Below are positions 17,256 through 25,302 of a stretch of DNA of 64,000 nt, piece after piece. The DNA is from Streptomyces glaucescens (lineage in GTDB: Bacteria > Actinomycetota > Actinomycetes > Streptomycetales > Streptomycetaceae). The position numbers and the translations under genes are program-made. The stretch is from assembly GCF_000761215.1 (NCBI RefSeq), contig NZ_CP009438.1, positions 5,163,501 to 5,227,500 on the forward strand, read 5' to 3'. The notes beneath the pieces are model-generated. The model made no database searches. It was not told the origin of the DNA and was given only the letters and a program-made list of their open reading frames with translations. The number at the start of each line of letters is the position of its first letter. Positions within the stretch are counted from its first letter, which is position 1.

Positions 17256-17771
17256 TCACTCCGCCGCCTCCGCCAGCTCCTCCAGCCACCGCACCGTCGG
17301 CAGCCCCGCCCGCAGGTACTCCACGAACAGCTCGTTGTGCAGCGCCCACGGCGAGCGGCGCGCCCGGATCAGCCGGATCGCCTCCTCGGCGGACCGGCCC
17401 CGCCGCACCAGGGCGTGGGCGACGACCAGCCCCGAGCGGTTGTACCCGTGGAAGCAGCGGACCAGCACCCGGCGCCCCGCGTCCACCGCCTCGCACGCGG
17501 CCTCCGCCAGCCGGATCACCCCCGCCAGCTGGGTGCCGTCCAGCGGGCCGTCCGGTATGGGCCACACCTGGTGCTCGACGCCCGGACCGGGCCCGTGCCC
17601 GGGCAGCCGCAGCAGCGTCTGGACGAGATCGAACTCGTCCCGCACGACAGCGAACTCCAGCCCGCCCGCCGAACCCCGGAACTCGTGCCCGCCCATCCAC
17701 AGACCCGGCACCACCTCGTGCCACGGGCCGTCCGGAGCGGGTACGTCGGCTTCCTTCCCGCGGGTACGCAA
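17256..17771 (-). CDS. Dual-specificity/tyrosine phosphatase-like protein
   Basis: Protein of 171 aa with a CX5R active site: Cys106 and Arg112 in CFHGYNRSG, preceded by the strand RRVLVR. An upstream PDGPLDG region could supply the general-acid Asp. The family removes phosphate from tyrosine or from Ser/Thr. I chose TTG 17771 because GGGGAGG lies 6 bp upstream; the frame stays open to 17876, but the ATGs there lack a ribosome binding site and would overlap the divergent gene. The usual His before the Cys is Arg here. Confidence 0.72.
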   Translation of the reverse strand: MRTRGKEADVPAPDGPWHEVVPGLWMGGHEFRGSAGGLEFAVVRDEFDLVQTLLRLPGHGPGPGVEHQVWPIPDGPLDGTQLAGVIRLAEAACEAVDAGRRVLVRCFHGYNRSGLVVAHALVRRGRSAEEAIRLIRARRSPWALHNELFVEYLRAGLPTVRWLEELAEAAE

Positions 17772-17874
17772 CGGCGCCTCCCCAACCCCGACCGCCCCTC
17801 GACCGCTCCCCAAGGTAGCCGCGTTCTTGCCCCGCGGCACCCCGCCTGTTCCCATGGTCATGAGGTGATGGTGC

Positions 17875-18678
17875 ATGACCGGACTGCGCGTCGTACCGAC
17901 CCGGCGGCACGGCCGGGAACGGCTCTACGTCTGTCTCCCGGACGGCGCGAACATCGCCTGGTACGACCGTGAGACCGCCCGCGTCAACCTGCTGAGCGAG
18001 GACCGCCGGGAGGACGTCCTGGCCGCCCTGCACCCCTTCGTCACCGGCCCGGTCACGGTCGGCCCGCCCCCGGTCCCCAGCCCCGCCGAACTGGCCCGGC
18101 TCAGCCTCCACCCCGACGACGACCTCGCCCCCAACCGCCCCGGCGAGGCGCTGCTCGTCGCCGTCGACCGGGACCCGGCCCCCGGCCCCCGGCTGCGCCC
18201 CGACCCGCGGCGCCGCGCCCTGGAGGCCGAGCAGACCGTGGGGGAGGCGCTGGACGCCCTGGACGGGGCGGGCTGGCACGCGCTGCACTCCCTGCCGCTG
18301 CCCGGCGGCGACCGCATCCACCACCTGCTCATCGGCCCCGGCGGACTGTTCGCCGTGCACGCGCTGTACGCCCGCAGGCAGCGGGTGGTGGTGGCCGACC
18401 CCCTGGTCGCGCTGGGCCGCCGGGAACCGCAGCCGCTGCTGCGCCGCCTGCGCGCCGACGCCTCCCGGGCCGCGTACGCCCTGACCGCCGAGGTCCGCCC
18501 GGCCCTGGTGCTGGTCGGTCCCGCCCGGCTGAGCGTGCCCGGCCCGGTCCGCGAGGTCCGCGTCCTCACCGACGCCGACCTCGGCGGGCTCGGCCGCCTC
18601 GGCGGCGTGCTCAAACCGGCGGACGTCGAGGCCCTGCACGCCATGGCCCGCGACCGTCGCACCTGGCAGCGGCTCTGA
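17875..18678 (+). CDS. NERD-like domain protein, catalytic residues degenerate
   Basis: Protein of 267 aa. An N-terminal part (VVPTRRHGRERLYVCLPDG) leads to a C-terminal NERD-like fold, in which helix EAEQTVGEAL is followed by IHHLLIGPGGLFAVHAL. In active NERD nucleases the strands carry D...ExK; here the Asp is His and the ExK position reads VHALYAR, so nuclease activity is doubtful. ATG 17875 has GAGGTGA about 6 bp upstream. It is divergent from the phosphatase gene. The role is unknown. Confidence 0.62.
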   Translation: MTGLRVVPTRRHGRERLYVCLPDGANIAWYDRETARVNLLSEDRREDVLAALHPFVTGPVTVGPPPVPSPAELARLSLHPDDDLAPNRPGEALLVAVDRDPAPGPRLRPDPRRRALEAEQTVGEALDALDGAGWHALHSLPLPGGDRIHHLLIGPGGLFAVHALYARRQRVVVADPLVALGRREPQPLLRRLRADASRAAYALTAEVRPALVLVGPARLSVPGPVREVRVLTDADLGGLGRLGGVLKPADVEALHAMARDRRTWQRL

Positions 18679-18962
18679 CGCGAAGCCCCGGCCACCCGCC
18701 CGGAGCGGACGCCCCGCCCCGGGGCGGCGAACCGGACCCGAGGATCGGCCCTCGGCCCAGCTCACCGGGTCCCCGGGACCCACTCACCGCAGCGAACCCG
18801 CCGCCCTTCGGTGATCGGCCCTCGGGGCAGCGAACCCGGCCCGCGGCCACCCCCTCAGAGCAGCGAACCCACCCCGAGAGATCCGGCCTCTCCTGGCAGC
18901 GCAGCCCCCCGACGACCCGCCCTCGCGGCAGCGCGGCCACCACCCCTCCCGACGACCCGCCC
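18679..18962. other. Repeat-rich noncoding gap between convergent genes
   Basis: This gap of 284 bp lies between the NERD-like gene and the ligD-type gene. It contains three copies of GCAGCGAACCC-like sequence (about 18790-18870) and a duplicated piece of the ligD 3' end. A CCGCCCC/GGGGCGG inverted repeat meets at 18720. No gene is seen. Confidence 0.5.
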
Positions 18963-18981
18963 TCACGGCAGCGCGGCCACC
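18911..18981. repeat. 40-bp tandem duplication covering the ligD-type stop codon
   Basis: The segment starting at 18911 repeats at 18951; 31 bp match with one difference (G/A within CCCTCRCGG). The second copy contains the stop codon of the minus-strand polymerase gene and its last codons. Confidence 0.7.
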
Positions 18982-19844
18982 CGCTCCGGATCCAGCAGCG
19001 GGGCCAGCAGGTCGCCGTAGTCCTGCACGCGCGGGGCGATGTCGGGCGCCCGGAACGCGAGCTGCGCCGGATCGCCGCACGCCTCGACCTCCTCCCAGGT
19101 CACGGGGGCGGACACCCACGGCTCGGCGCGCGCCCGCAGGGTGTACGGGGTCGCCGTCGTCTTGCGGGCGGCGTTCTGGCTCCAGTCGACGAACACCTTG
19201 CCCGGGCGCAGACTCCGCGTCATGCGGTGCACGACCAGCCGGGGCATCGCCCGCTCCGCCTCGACGGCGAGCGCCTTGGCGTACTCGGACGTCCGCTCGG
19301 AGGGCGCTCCCCGCACCGCCGCCAGCAGGTGCAGCCCCTTGGAGCCCGACGTCTTGGCGTACGCCTCGATCCCGTCCGCGGCCAGCCGCTCCCGCAGCCA
19401 CAGGGCGACCTCGCAGCAGTGCACGACGGTCGCCGGCGGACCCGGGTCCAGGTCGAAGACGATCCGGTCGGCCTCCTCGGGGCTGCCCGCGAGCCACTGG
19501 TGGGTGTGGAACTCGGCGACCTGGTTCGCCGCCCACATGAGGCTCGGCAGGTCCTGCACCAGCACCATCCGCGCCGGACCCTCGGAGCGGGGCACCTCGG
19601 CGGTCATGACCCAGTCGGGCGTACCCGGCGGCACGTTCTTGGTGAAGAAGAGCTGCCCGTCGGGCCCGTCCGGATACCGCAGGAAGGACACCGGCCGGTC
19701 CCGCAGATGGGGGAGCAGGACCTCGGCGGCGGTGGCGTAGTAGTGCAGCATCTCGCCCTTCGTGAACCCGGACGCCGGGTACAGCACCTTCTCCAGGTTG
19801 CTCAGCGCGAGCTTCCGGCCCTCCACCACGGTCATCGGCGTCAT
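18963..19844 (-). CDS. LigD-type polymerase/primase domain protein (NHEJ)
   Basis: Protein of 293 aa, the stand-alone archaeo-eukaryotic primase-type polymerase domain of bacterial LigD, which fills or extends DNA ends during Ku-dependent end joining. Visible motifs are the opening VVEGRKLALSNLEKVLYP, FDLDPGP with the two metal-binding Asp, SGSKGLHL, and VFVDWSQNARK-like. No ligase or phosphoesterase domain is attached. ATG 19844 (MTPMTVVEGR) is chosen; ATG 19835 is possible. It is divergent from ku with 71 bp between starts. Confidence 0.88.
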   Translation of the reverse strand: MTPMTVVEGRKLALSNLEKVLYPASGFTKGEMLHYYATAAEVLLPHLRDRPVSFLRYPDGPDGQLFFTKNVPPGTPDWVMTAEVPRSEGPARMVLVQDLPSLMWAANQVAEFHTHQWLAGSPEEADRIVFDLDPGPPATVVHCCEVALWLRERLAADGIEAYAKTSGSKGLHLLAAVRGAPSERTSEYAKALAVEAERAMPRLVVHRMTRSLRPGKVFVDWSQNAARKTTATPYTLRARAEPWVSAPVTWEEVEACGDPAQLAFRAPDIAPRVQDYGDLLAPLLDPERVAALP

Positions 19845-19915
19845 ACGATGAGAATCACACAAAACCGGGACAAAACACCCGGGCAGGGCCGCTTACCGGT
19901 GGAAAGGTGGGACGC

Positions 19916-20917
19916 GTGCGATCCATTTGGAACGGAGCCATCTCCTTCGGCCTGGTCAGCATCCCCATCAAGCTGGTGAACGCCACCGAGAACCACTCGA
20001 TCTCCTTCCGCCAGATCCACACCGAGGACGGCGGCCGCATCCGCTACCGCAAGGTCTGCGAGCTGGAGGACCGCGAGGTCACCCAGTCGGAGATCGGCAA
20101 GGGCTACGAGGACGCCGACGGCACGATCATCCCCATCACCGAGGAGGACCTGGCCCACCTCCCGCTCCCCACCGCGAGGACCATCGAGATCGTCGCCTTC
20201 GTCCCGGCCGAGCGGATCGACCCCCTCCAGATGGACGCGGCCTACTACCTCGCCGCGAGCGGCGCCCCCGCCGCCAAGCCGTACACCCTTCTGCGCGAGG
20301 CCCTGAAGCGCAGCAACAAGGTCGCCATCGCCAAGTACGCCCTGCGCGGCCGGGAGCGCCTCGGCATGCTCCGCGTGGTCGACGACGTCATCGTCATGCA
20401 CGGCCTCCTGTGGCCCGACGAGGTCCGCGCCCCCGAGGGCGTCGCCCCCGACACCGACGTCACCGTCCGCGACAAGGAACTCGATCTCGCCGACGCCCTC
20501 ATGGACACCCTCGGCGAGGTCGACCTGTCCGAGCTCCACGACGAGTACCGCGAGGCCGTCGAGGAGGTCATCGCCGCCAAGGCCGCCGGCGAGGCGCCCC
20601 CGGAGACGCCCGAACCGGCGAGGAGCGGCAAGGTCCTCGACCTCATGGCCGCCCTGGAGAACAGCGTCCGCGCCGCGAAGGAGTCCCGCGGCGAGGGCGC
20701 CGACGTCACCCCCCTCACCTCCCGCCCCGCCCCGAAGCAGACGGGCGGCAAGAAGTCCACGTCGGCGACCCCGGCGAAGAAGACCGCCGCCAAGAAGACC
20801 ACCGCGTCCTCCACCAAGAAGTCGACGGCGAAGTCGGCCACCCAGGGCACCAAGAAGACGGCGGCGAAGAAGACGACGACCAAGAAGTCCACGTCCTCCC
20901 GCAAACGCTCGGCGTGA
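19916..20917 (+). CDS. ku: Ku protein of non-homologous end joining
   Basis: Protein of 333 aa. The core begins SIWNGAISFGLVSIPIKL, the bacterial Ku signature, and continues through the beta-barrel and bridge regions to about residue 250. A Lys/Ala/Thr-rich tail of about 70 residues follows, repeated KKTAAKK-like and histone-like, as found in actinobacterial Ku proteins that bind DNA and the ligase. Ku encircles broken DNA ends. I prefer GTG 19916 over GTG 19907 because GGAAAGG then sits at about 8 bp. Confidence 0.92.
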   Translation: MRSIWNGAISFGLVSIPIKLVNATENHSISFRQIHTEDGGRIRYRKVCELEDREVTQSEIGKGYEDADGTIIPITEEDLAHLPLPTARTIEIVAFVPAERIDPLQMDAAYYLAASGAPAAKPYTLLREALKRSNKVAIAKYALRGRERLGMLRVVDDVIVMHGLLWPDEVRAPEGVAPDTDVTVRDKELDLADALMDTLGEVDLSELHDEYREAVEEVIAAKAAGEAPPETPEPARSGKVLDLMAALENSVRAAKESRGEGADVTPLTSRPAPKQTGGKKSTSATPAKKTAAKKTTASSTKKSTAKSATQGTKKTAAKKTTTKKSTSSRKRSA

Positions 20918-21154
20918 GGCGCTGGGGGCCACGGAAGAAGCCGCGGGCGGGCAGGCGCCGAGGCGGCGGAGACCCGGGACCCGGGAAGCCGCGTAGGCCG
21001 CGGACAGCCGTGTGGCCGGCTGACAACCCCGTAGGTCGCCGGGGGTGCGACGGAGGACGTGACGATGATTACGGCCGCCCGCACGCCCCCCGGCCCCCGG
21101 ACGTACGGCATCTCCTACGAACCACCAACGGTCGCCCCATCCCGGGAGAAGCCC

Positions 21155-21304
21155 ATGAACCCCACACAGCGCACCCACCGCGCCCTGCTGATCCTGATCA
21201 CCGCCGGACTCGTCACCTACGTGGCCTTCCTCAACCCGCTCCTCGGCGCGGCCCTCCTCGTGGGAGCCGGCGTCGCCCTCTTCCTGCACCAGACCCTCGG
21301 CTGA
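21155..21304 (+). CDS. Small membrane protein, 49 aa
   Basis: Protein of 49 aa with two hydrophobic stretches (LLILITAGLVTYVAFLN and LGAALLVGAGVALFL) and a short polar N-terminus. ATG 21155 follows GGGAGAA. It lies 240 bp downstream of ku. The function is unknown; good codon bias and a clear ribosome binding site make it likely to be real. Confidence 0.55.
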   Translation: MNPTQRTHRALLILITAGLVTYVAFLNPLLGAALLVGAGVALFLHQTLG

Positions 21305-21459
21305 GCGGCGGGCACCGCGCGACGATCCGCCGCCCCGCGAAAAGTCGCGGGCCCCGAATGCACCACACGCGAGGGGCGGATCGGCATAGCTGAGTAAGAA
21401 GACACCAACCACGGTCGGTGGAAGCCGAGTTGTCCGAGTGACGGGAAGGATTGGTCCTG

Positions 21460-22104
21460 ATGCGCAATGCCCCCGATGTTCGAGGGCCGACGGACCCGCA
21501 CGACTTATCGAAGACATCGCAGGACCTGGTCCCCGGTGCCCGCACCTCACCGGAGTCCCCACCCCGCCGCTGGCTGACGGCGGAGCAGATCGACGAACTC
21601 CAGCGCCTGAAGCCGTTCCTGGAGAGCATGGTGCGCCAGGCGGGGATGTACTACCTCATGGAGGACCTGGTGCAGACAGCGGCCCTCCAGCTGGTACGGG
21701 CCTGGTCCAAGCCGGACTTCGTGCTCGACCGCCAGGACGGCGGACGCGCCTTCGCCCGCAAGGTGATGCGCAACGTCATAGCGGATGCCGCACGGACCAA
21801 CGACCGCGACCCGTCCTCGCCCGTGGACGCCTTCCCCGACGTCCCGGTCGCACCCGACGAAGGCGATCACGTGCGCGACGTCGCGCTCAAGGCCATCGAC
21901 CGGTTCCTCGCGGAGAAGCTGCCCGGGAAGCTGTACCAGGTCGCCCGGCTGCTGATCGTCGAGGGACTGAGCCAGGCCGAGACCGCCCGCTGCCTCAAGA
22001 TCGACAGGCACACGGTGGCCCGCCGCTACGAGAAGGCGCGGGAGGCGCTGGAGCCCTACAAGGACACGATCCACGACGAGGTGCTGGGCGACGTGACGAG
22101 CTAG
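21460..22104 (+). CDS. Sigma-70-like (ECF-type) regulator
   Basis: Protein of 214 aa. It has a degenerate sigma region 2 (YYLMEDLVQTAALQLVRAW, then FARKVMRNVIADAAR) and a region-4 helix-turn-helix (VEGLSQAETARCLKI, then DRHTVARRYEKAREAL). Such proteins direct RNA polymerase to special promoters or bind DNA as regulators. ATG 21460 has GGAAGGA 9 bp upstream; a TTG at 21451 has none. No anti-sigma gene is adjacent. It is followed by a hairpin and a small gene of unknown function. Confidence 0.72.
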   Translation: MRNAPDVRGPTDPHDLSKTSQDLVPGARTSPESPPRRWLTAEQIDELQRLKPFLESMVRQAGMYYLMEDLVQTAALQLVRAWSKPDFVLDRQDGGRAFARKVMRNVIADAARTNDRDPSSPVDAFPDVPVAPDEGDHVRDVALKAIDRFLAEKLPGKLYQVARLLIVEGLSQAETARCLKIDRHTVARRYEKAREALEPYKDTIHDEVLGDVTS

Positions 22105-22125
22105 TGCCGTTACTCGGGCTCATGA

Positions 22126-22148
22126 GAGGGGGCAGGCCATGCCCCCTC
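22126..22148 (+). terminator. Stem-loop after the sigma-like gene
   Basis: GAGGGGGCA (22126-22134) pairs perfectly with TGCCCCCTC (22140-22148) over a 5-nt loop. A further CTCA/TGAG pairing lies outside a small internal loop. No T-tract. Confidence 0.55.
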
Positions 22149-22222
22149 CCGTGAGTCCAGGTTGGGTCCTAGCGACCCGTACGACGAGCGAACAACGCAC
22201 ACATCGGGAGGGCACACACGGG

Positions 22223-22549
22223 ATGTACGAGACATTCGACCTGCTCCGCCGTGCGGCGGAACAACGCCGGGAAACCGTCCGGCGATTACACGGCGGCATC
22301 GACCCCGCCACCTGGCAAACACTCCTGGACCGCGTCGAGGACAAGTTAGGGGCGGAGGACCGGCCGGAGGAGGACGACCGGGACGATGCGACCGTCCCGG
22401 AGCCGTCCCCCTCCGCACCGCTCCACCCCGGCAGGCAGGCGGGACCCTCTTTGTCCCTCTTATCGACCGGCGCCCTCGGCACGGCCCTGGCGGGCCTGGG
22501 CGGGATGCACGAGTCTCTGATCAGCGCGAGCGGGGTCACGGCCCTGTAG
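22223..22549 (+). CDS. Hypothetical protein, 108 aa
   Basis: Protein of 108 aa. The first 45 residues are helical and charged (ETFDLLRRAAEQRRETVRRL, then TWQTLLDRVEDKL), followed by an acidic linker and a Gly/Ala/Ser-rich C-terminus ending SGVTAL. No family is recognised. ATG 22223 is preceded by GGGAGGG at about 11 bp; the frame is open further upstream. It is just downstream of the sigma-like gene and may be its target or partner, which is only a positional guess. Confidence 0.5.
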   Translation: MYETFDLLRRAAEQRRETVRRLHGGIDPATWQTLLDRVEDKLGAEDRPEEDDRDDATVPEPSPSAPLHPGRQAGPSLSLLSTGALGTALAGLGGMHESLISASGVTAL

Positions 22550-22989
22550 GAAGGTCCACGGATCACAGTCCGGTGCCAGGTCGTCACGGGGGGATGATCG
22601 GGCCCTGAACCAAGGTCCACCAGCGGGGCGGCCCCTCACCCAGAGAGACCGCCCCGCCCACCGCAGCCTGCGAACCATTGGGACACCAAAAGGCGGGACC
22701 CGGCGAACCGGGCCCCGCTCCTCCACGCCACCACCGCCCAGGCCCCACATCCCGCCCGAGACGGCGAGCGGCGCGGGACTCCGGCAGATCAGCGCTGCCC
22801 TCCGAAAGACCCTCACAGACATCGGCACAAGGTCAGGCGACGACGCACCGCGGTGCCGACTGACGCCACAGCCACTCCACGTCCGCTGGCCCAGCGTCGA
22901 CCGAACACGCCAAGCAGCGTCGGACTCCCCGGAGTCGCCGTCAGGGGGCTCGCTCAGCACGCCGGTACCAAGGTGTCACCGCACGCGAG
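22550..22989. other. Noncoding gap with two inverted repeats
   Basis: This 440-bp gap lies between convergent genes. GCGGGGCGG (22623-22631) pairs with CCGCCCCGC (22649-22657). A second hairpin at about 22693-22718 pairs GGGACCCGG with CCGGGCCCC around a CGAA loop, with one mismatch. These may end the two converging transcripts. No gene is supported. Confidence 0.5.
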
Positions 22990-23373
22990 TCACTGTGCGC
23001 GGGTGCCGAAGGGGTTGTCGATGACATACCGCCAACGGCCGTCCGCACCCCGCCGGGCGATATCGGTGGCTGTGCCCTCGACATGCACGGCCTGCCCGTC
23101 CCGGCCGGTCCCGTCGATGACCCAGTCGACAATCAGCAGCGCCACGTCTCCACTGCGGTACACATGCCGCGGACGGACCACGATGGGAACACCGAGCTGC
23201 TGCAGGCGGCTGTTCGCGGCGTGCAGGTCCGGACCGGTCGCCGGCGTCCCCGGCTGCGGGACGAGCACCGCGGCGTCCTCGTAGACCTGTGCCAACGCGA
23301 CGGTATCGCCGCTGTTGAACCGCTCGGCGAACACCGCGGGCACGTCTTCGGGCCGTTCGGCCAAGGTGCGCAT
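22990..23373 (-). CDS. SnoaL/NTF2-like (DUF4440-type) protein
   Basis: Protein of 127 aa with the NTF2-like pattern: an early helix VPAVFAERFNSGD, then LAQVYEDAAVLVPQ, a polyketide-cyclase-like core, and ending DGRWRYVIDNPF. This fold often holds small hydrophobic ligands or acts as a small enzyme; the reaction is not predictable. ATG 23373 is preferred to GTG 23418, whose upstream sequence is the anti-sense of the divergent gene's Shine-Dalgarno. It is probably controlled by the divergent HxlR regulator. Confidence 0.68.
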   Translation of the reverse strand: MRTLAERPEDVPAVFAERFNSGDTVALAQVYEDAAVLVPQPGTPATGPDLHAANSRLQQLGVPIVVRPRHVYRSGDVALLIVDWVIDGTGRDGQAVHVEGTATDIARRGADGRWRYVIDNPFGTRAQ

Positions 23374-23436
23374 GATCGACAGAGGTCCTTCCGGGCCGGG
23401 AGAATCGAAGTGCCCCACACGTTAGGAGGCGATCTC
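23374..23436. promoter_or_regulatory. Divergent control region of the SnoaL-like/HxlR pair
   Basis: Only 63 bp separate the two start codons. The region holds the AGGAGG ribosome binding site for the plus-strand gene and GAAGGAC for the minus-strand gene. HxlR-type regulators usually bind in such a gap; no clear palindrome was seen. Confidence 0.4.
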
Positions 23437-23850
23437 GTGACTCACCGAACGGTTGGCCACCCGGCAGGACTCCCCGACGACCCGCGAGCGAACGTCACCG
23501 CACCCACCCCCGAGTGCCCGGTGGAGATCACGCTGTCGGCACTGCACGGCCGCTGGACGACGCTGGTGGTCCGCGAACTGCTGCGGGGCGACCGTTCCTA
23601 CAGCGAGCTGCGCGCGGCGCTGCCGATGCTGTCGGACAAGGTGCTGTCCGACCGGCTGGCACACCTGGGGGAGGCCGGAGTCGTCGAACGCGACCGCCGA
23701 CCGGGCTGGCCCCCGCGAGTGCGCTACACCCTCACCCCGACCGGCCACCGCCTCGGCCCCGTCCTCCAGGCCCTGTGGGACTGGGGAGCGGAGGTGTCGG
23801 CACGGGACAGGGGGGCTGAGAGTGGTCCTGAGACGGGCACTGTCCACTGA
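23437..23850 (+). CDS. HxlR-family winged-helix regulator
   Basis: Protein of 137 aa with the HxlR pattern: CPVEITLSALHGRWTTLVVRELL, then SYSELRAALPMLSDKVLSDRL and a wing VRYTLTPTGHRL. These proteins sense redox state or small electrophiles and control a divergent neighbour. GTG 23437 has AGGAGG at 7 bp. The first Cys (of ECPVE) sits where HxlR/HypR redox cysteines occur. Confidence 0.85.
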   Translation: MTHRTVGHPAGLPDDPRANVTAPTPECPVEITLSALHGRWTTLVVRELLRGDRSYSELRAALPMLSDKVLSDRLAHLGEAGVVERDRRPGWPPRVRYTLTPTGHRLGPVLQALWDWGAEVSARDRGAESGPETGTVH

Positions 23851-23930
23851 CCGGTCGGAGGGAGCCGTTTCGCCCTGCGGCGATCCCCGACGTACTACCG
23901 CGCCGGGGCGGCATGTGTCTGCACATACGT

Positions 23931-23972
23931 GAAGAGCCCGGCCTCAACGTCTCCGCTGAGGCCGGGCTCTTC
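23931..23972. terminator. Perfect 16-bp stem-loop, original tRNA-Arg terminator
   Basis: GAAGAGCCCGGCCTCA (23931-23946) pairs with TGAGGCCGGGCTCTTC (23957-23972) over a 10-nt loop. It is the equivalent of the stem at 39260-39299 next to the intact tRNA, so it probably once ended the tRNA-Arg transcript on the minus strand. It may now also stop the HxlR transcript. Confidence 0.8.
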
Positions 23973-24005
23973 GGGCACCTCATCCAAGGTGCTCTCGGCA
24001 AGATG

Positions 24006-24037
24006 CGAACCTGCGCACACGGCTCCGGAGGCCGTTG
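24006..24037. repeat. Left attachment-site copy (tRNA-Arg 3' fragment)
   Basis: These 32 bp are identical to 39334-39365 inside tRNA-Arg. The sequence covers the anticodon arm to T-loop. To its left the T-arm and acceptor positions have decayed (for example GCAAGATG in place of GCAGGATT), showing that this copy is no longer functional as a tRNA. Confidence 0.82.
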
Positions 24038-24164
24038 AGAACCGCTATGTCTGCGCAGTTCAGGCCCCTTCACAGGCTCGACGGGGCGAAGTTCGTCCAC
24101 GGCTAGTCCACAGCAAACGTTCGCCGGTGCGGCCCGTCCGACTTCTCGCTGCCTCCACCCCGAC

Positions 24165-24332
24165 ATGAGCGGGCCCGTCCAGCCCTGGCGGCCTTGGGCC
24201 GTCTGTGCCCCCGTCGCCCGGTGGACCCGCGACCAGCCGCTGTCGGTCCTGAGTCCCGAGTCCTGGCGCGGCAAGCGCGCCGCCCGCTACGAGACCCAGG
24301 TTGACTGGAAGACCGCCCCCGTGCCGCAGTGA
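24165..24332 (+). CDS. Short coding remnant at the island left end, 55 aa
   Basis: A 55-codon frame from ATG 24165 to TGA 24330 with about 93% G/C at third positions (only four codons end in A/T), much better than the flanking sequence. Tryptophan-rich segments (VQPWRPW, ESWRGKRAARYE, VDWKTAPVPQ) give no family I recognise. Upstream of the ATG the frame is open but loses coding character. It may be the C-terminal remnant of a deleted mobility gene or a real small gene. Confidence 0.35.
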   Translation: MSGPVQPWRPWAVCAPVARWTRDQPLSVLSPESWRGKRAARYETQVDWKTAPVPQ

Positions 24333-25302
24333 GCGCGATGCCCTTCGCTTGGCCGCATGCCGTGATCCTGGCGGGTGGGTACGGGGGCGCACAAGGGGCG
24401 CACTGCCTCGGTGGTGTGCCCCATTGGTCTGAGCCGATTCGGCAAAACTGCTTCCGCTTCCTGAGCGGTTCCTGAAAGCTTGAACAGCGCACAAGCGCGT
24501 GGATTCGTGAAGATCGATTCATGCGCCACCGAGGTGTGGCGCTAGGCAGCGGTTGCCCGTGAGGCGGCCGGTTGGGTCGGTCGAGGCGACTCCGGGCGTG
24601 AGGCATTTTGCCTGGCAGGCATGCTTCCTGATGGCGTGACGCCTCTGCCGCGGCGCACCGCATGTCGCACGTAGATTGCGAATCGATAACAGGGGTTCCC
24701 TGTCGTAACGTTTTGTTGAACGCTTAAGCTCCATCAATGAGGGGGACTTGTGGGGGTTGTTGAGCACGCCTGGCGGGGGGGCAGGCGGGGGGCTAGGGCG
24801 CTTCAGCGATCCCGCAGTCACAGGCGAGGAGACCCGGCTGCACCCTGCTGAGGCTGGCAGGGTCACTTCCGCAGTGCGGTGCATCCAGGGTCGATGTCGA
24901 AGGCTTCCGCTTCCAGGGCAGTCGGCCGCGCCTCGGCGGCCGTGGGATCAGGGTTCACCCTGCACATCTGCAGGTTGAGGCATGGATGCGCTCGGCTGCT
25001 TCCGGCAATGATTGCGCCATACCAGGCTGTCAACCCGATCGTTGGCGTCAGGACGCGATTGCCACAGAGAGGGGCGGTACCCCAACCTCTGCGGTTTTCA
25101 GCAAGTTCGGACGCAGGGTGTCCAGGGCTCGTTCGCGAAGACCTCAAAAACCGACTTTTAGTGGCAGTGCTTACAGTACGCAGCAGGTCGACGGCGTTCG
25201 ATGTAATGCGCCATCGGAAACGTGGCGATCGTAGTTCAGAATATGCGAAATTCAGGTATGTCACCGATGCAGTGTGGTGGCAGCAGTTGGGGCGGTGAAG
25301 TC
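24333..25302. other. Long AT-richer noncoding stretch upstream of the defence operon
   Basis: 970 bp without a supported gene. Short open frames here lack codon bias. An AT-rich section at 24660-24740 (with TTTTGTTGAACGC) and another near 25180-25260 are the most promoter-like parts and may drive the operon. No regulator gene was found. Confidence 0.45.

Noticed and set aside
24748..25298. Several 76-139 codon open frames in front of the defence operon.
   Set aside because: They overlap each other in different frames, lack codon bias and ribosome binding sites, and show no domain.
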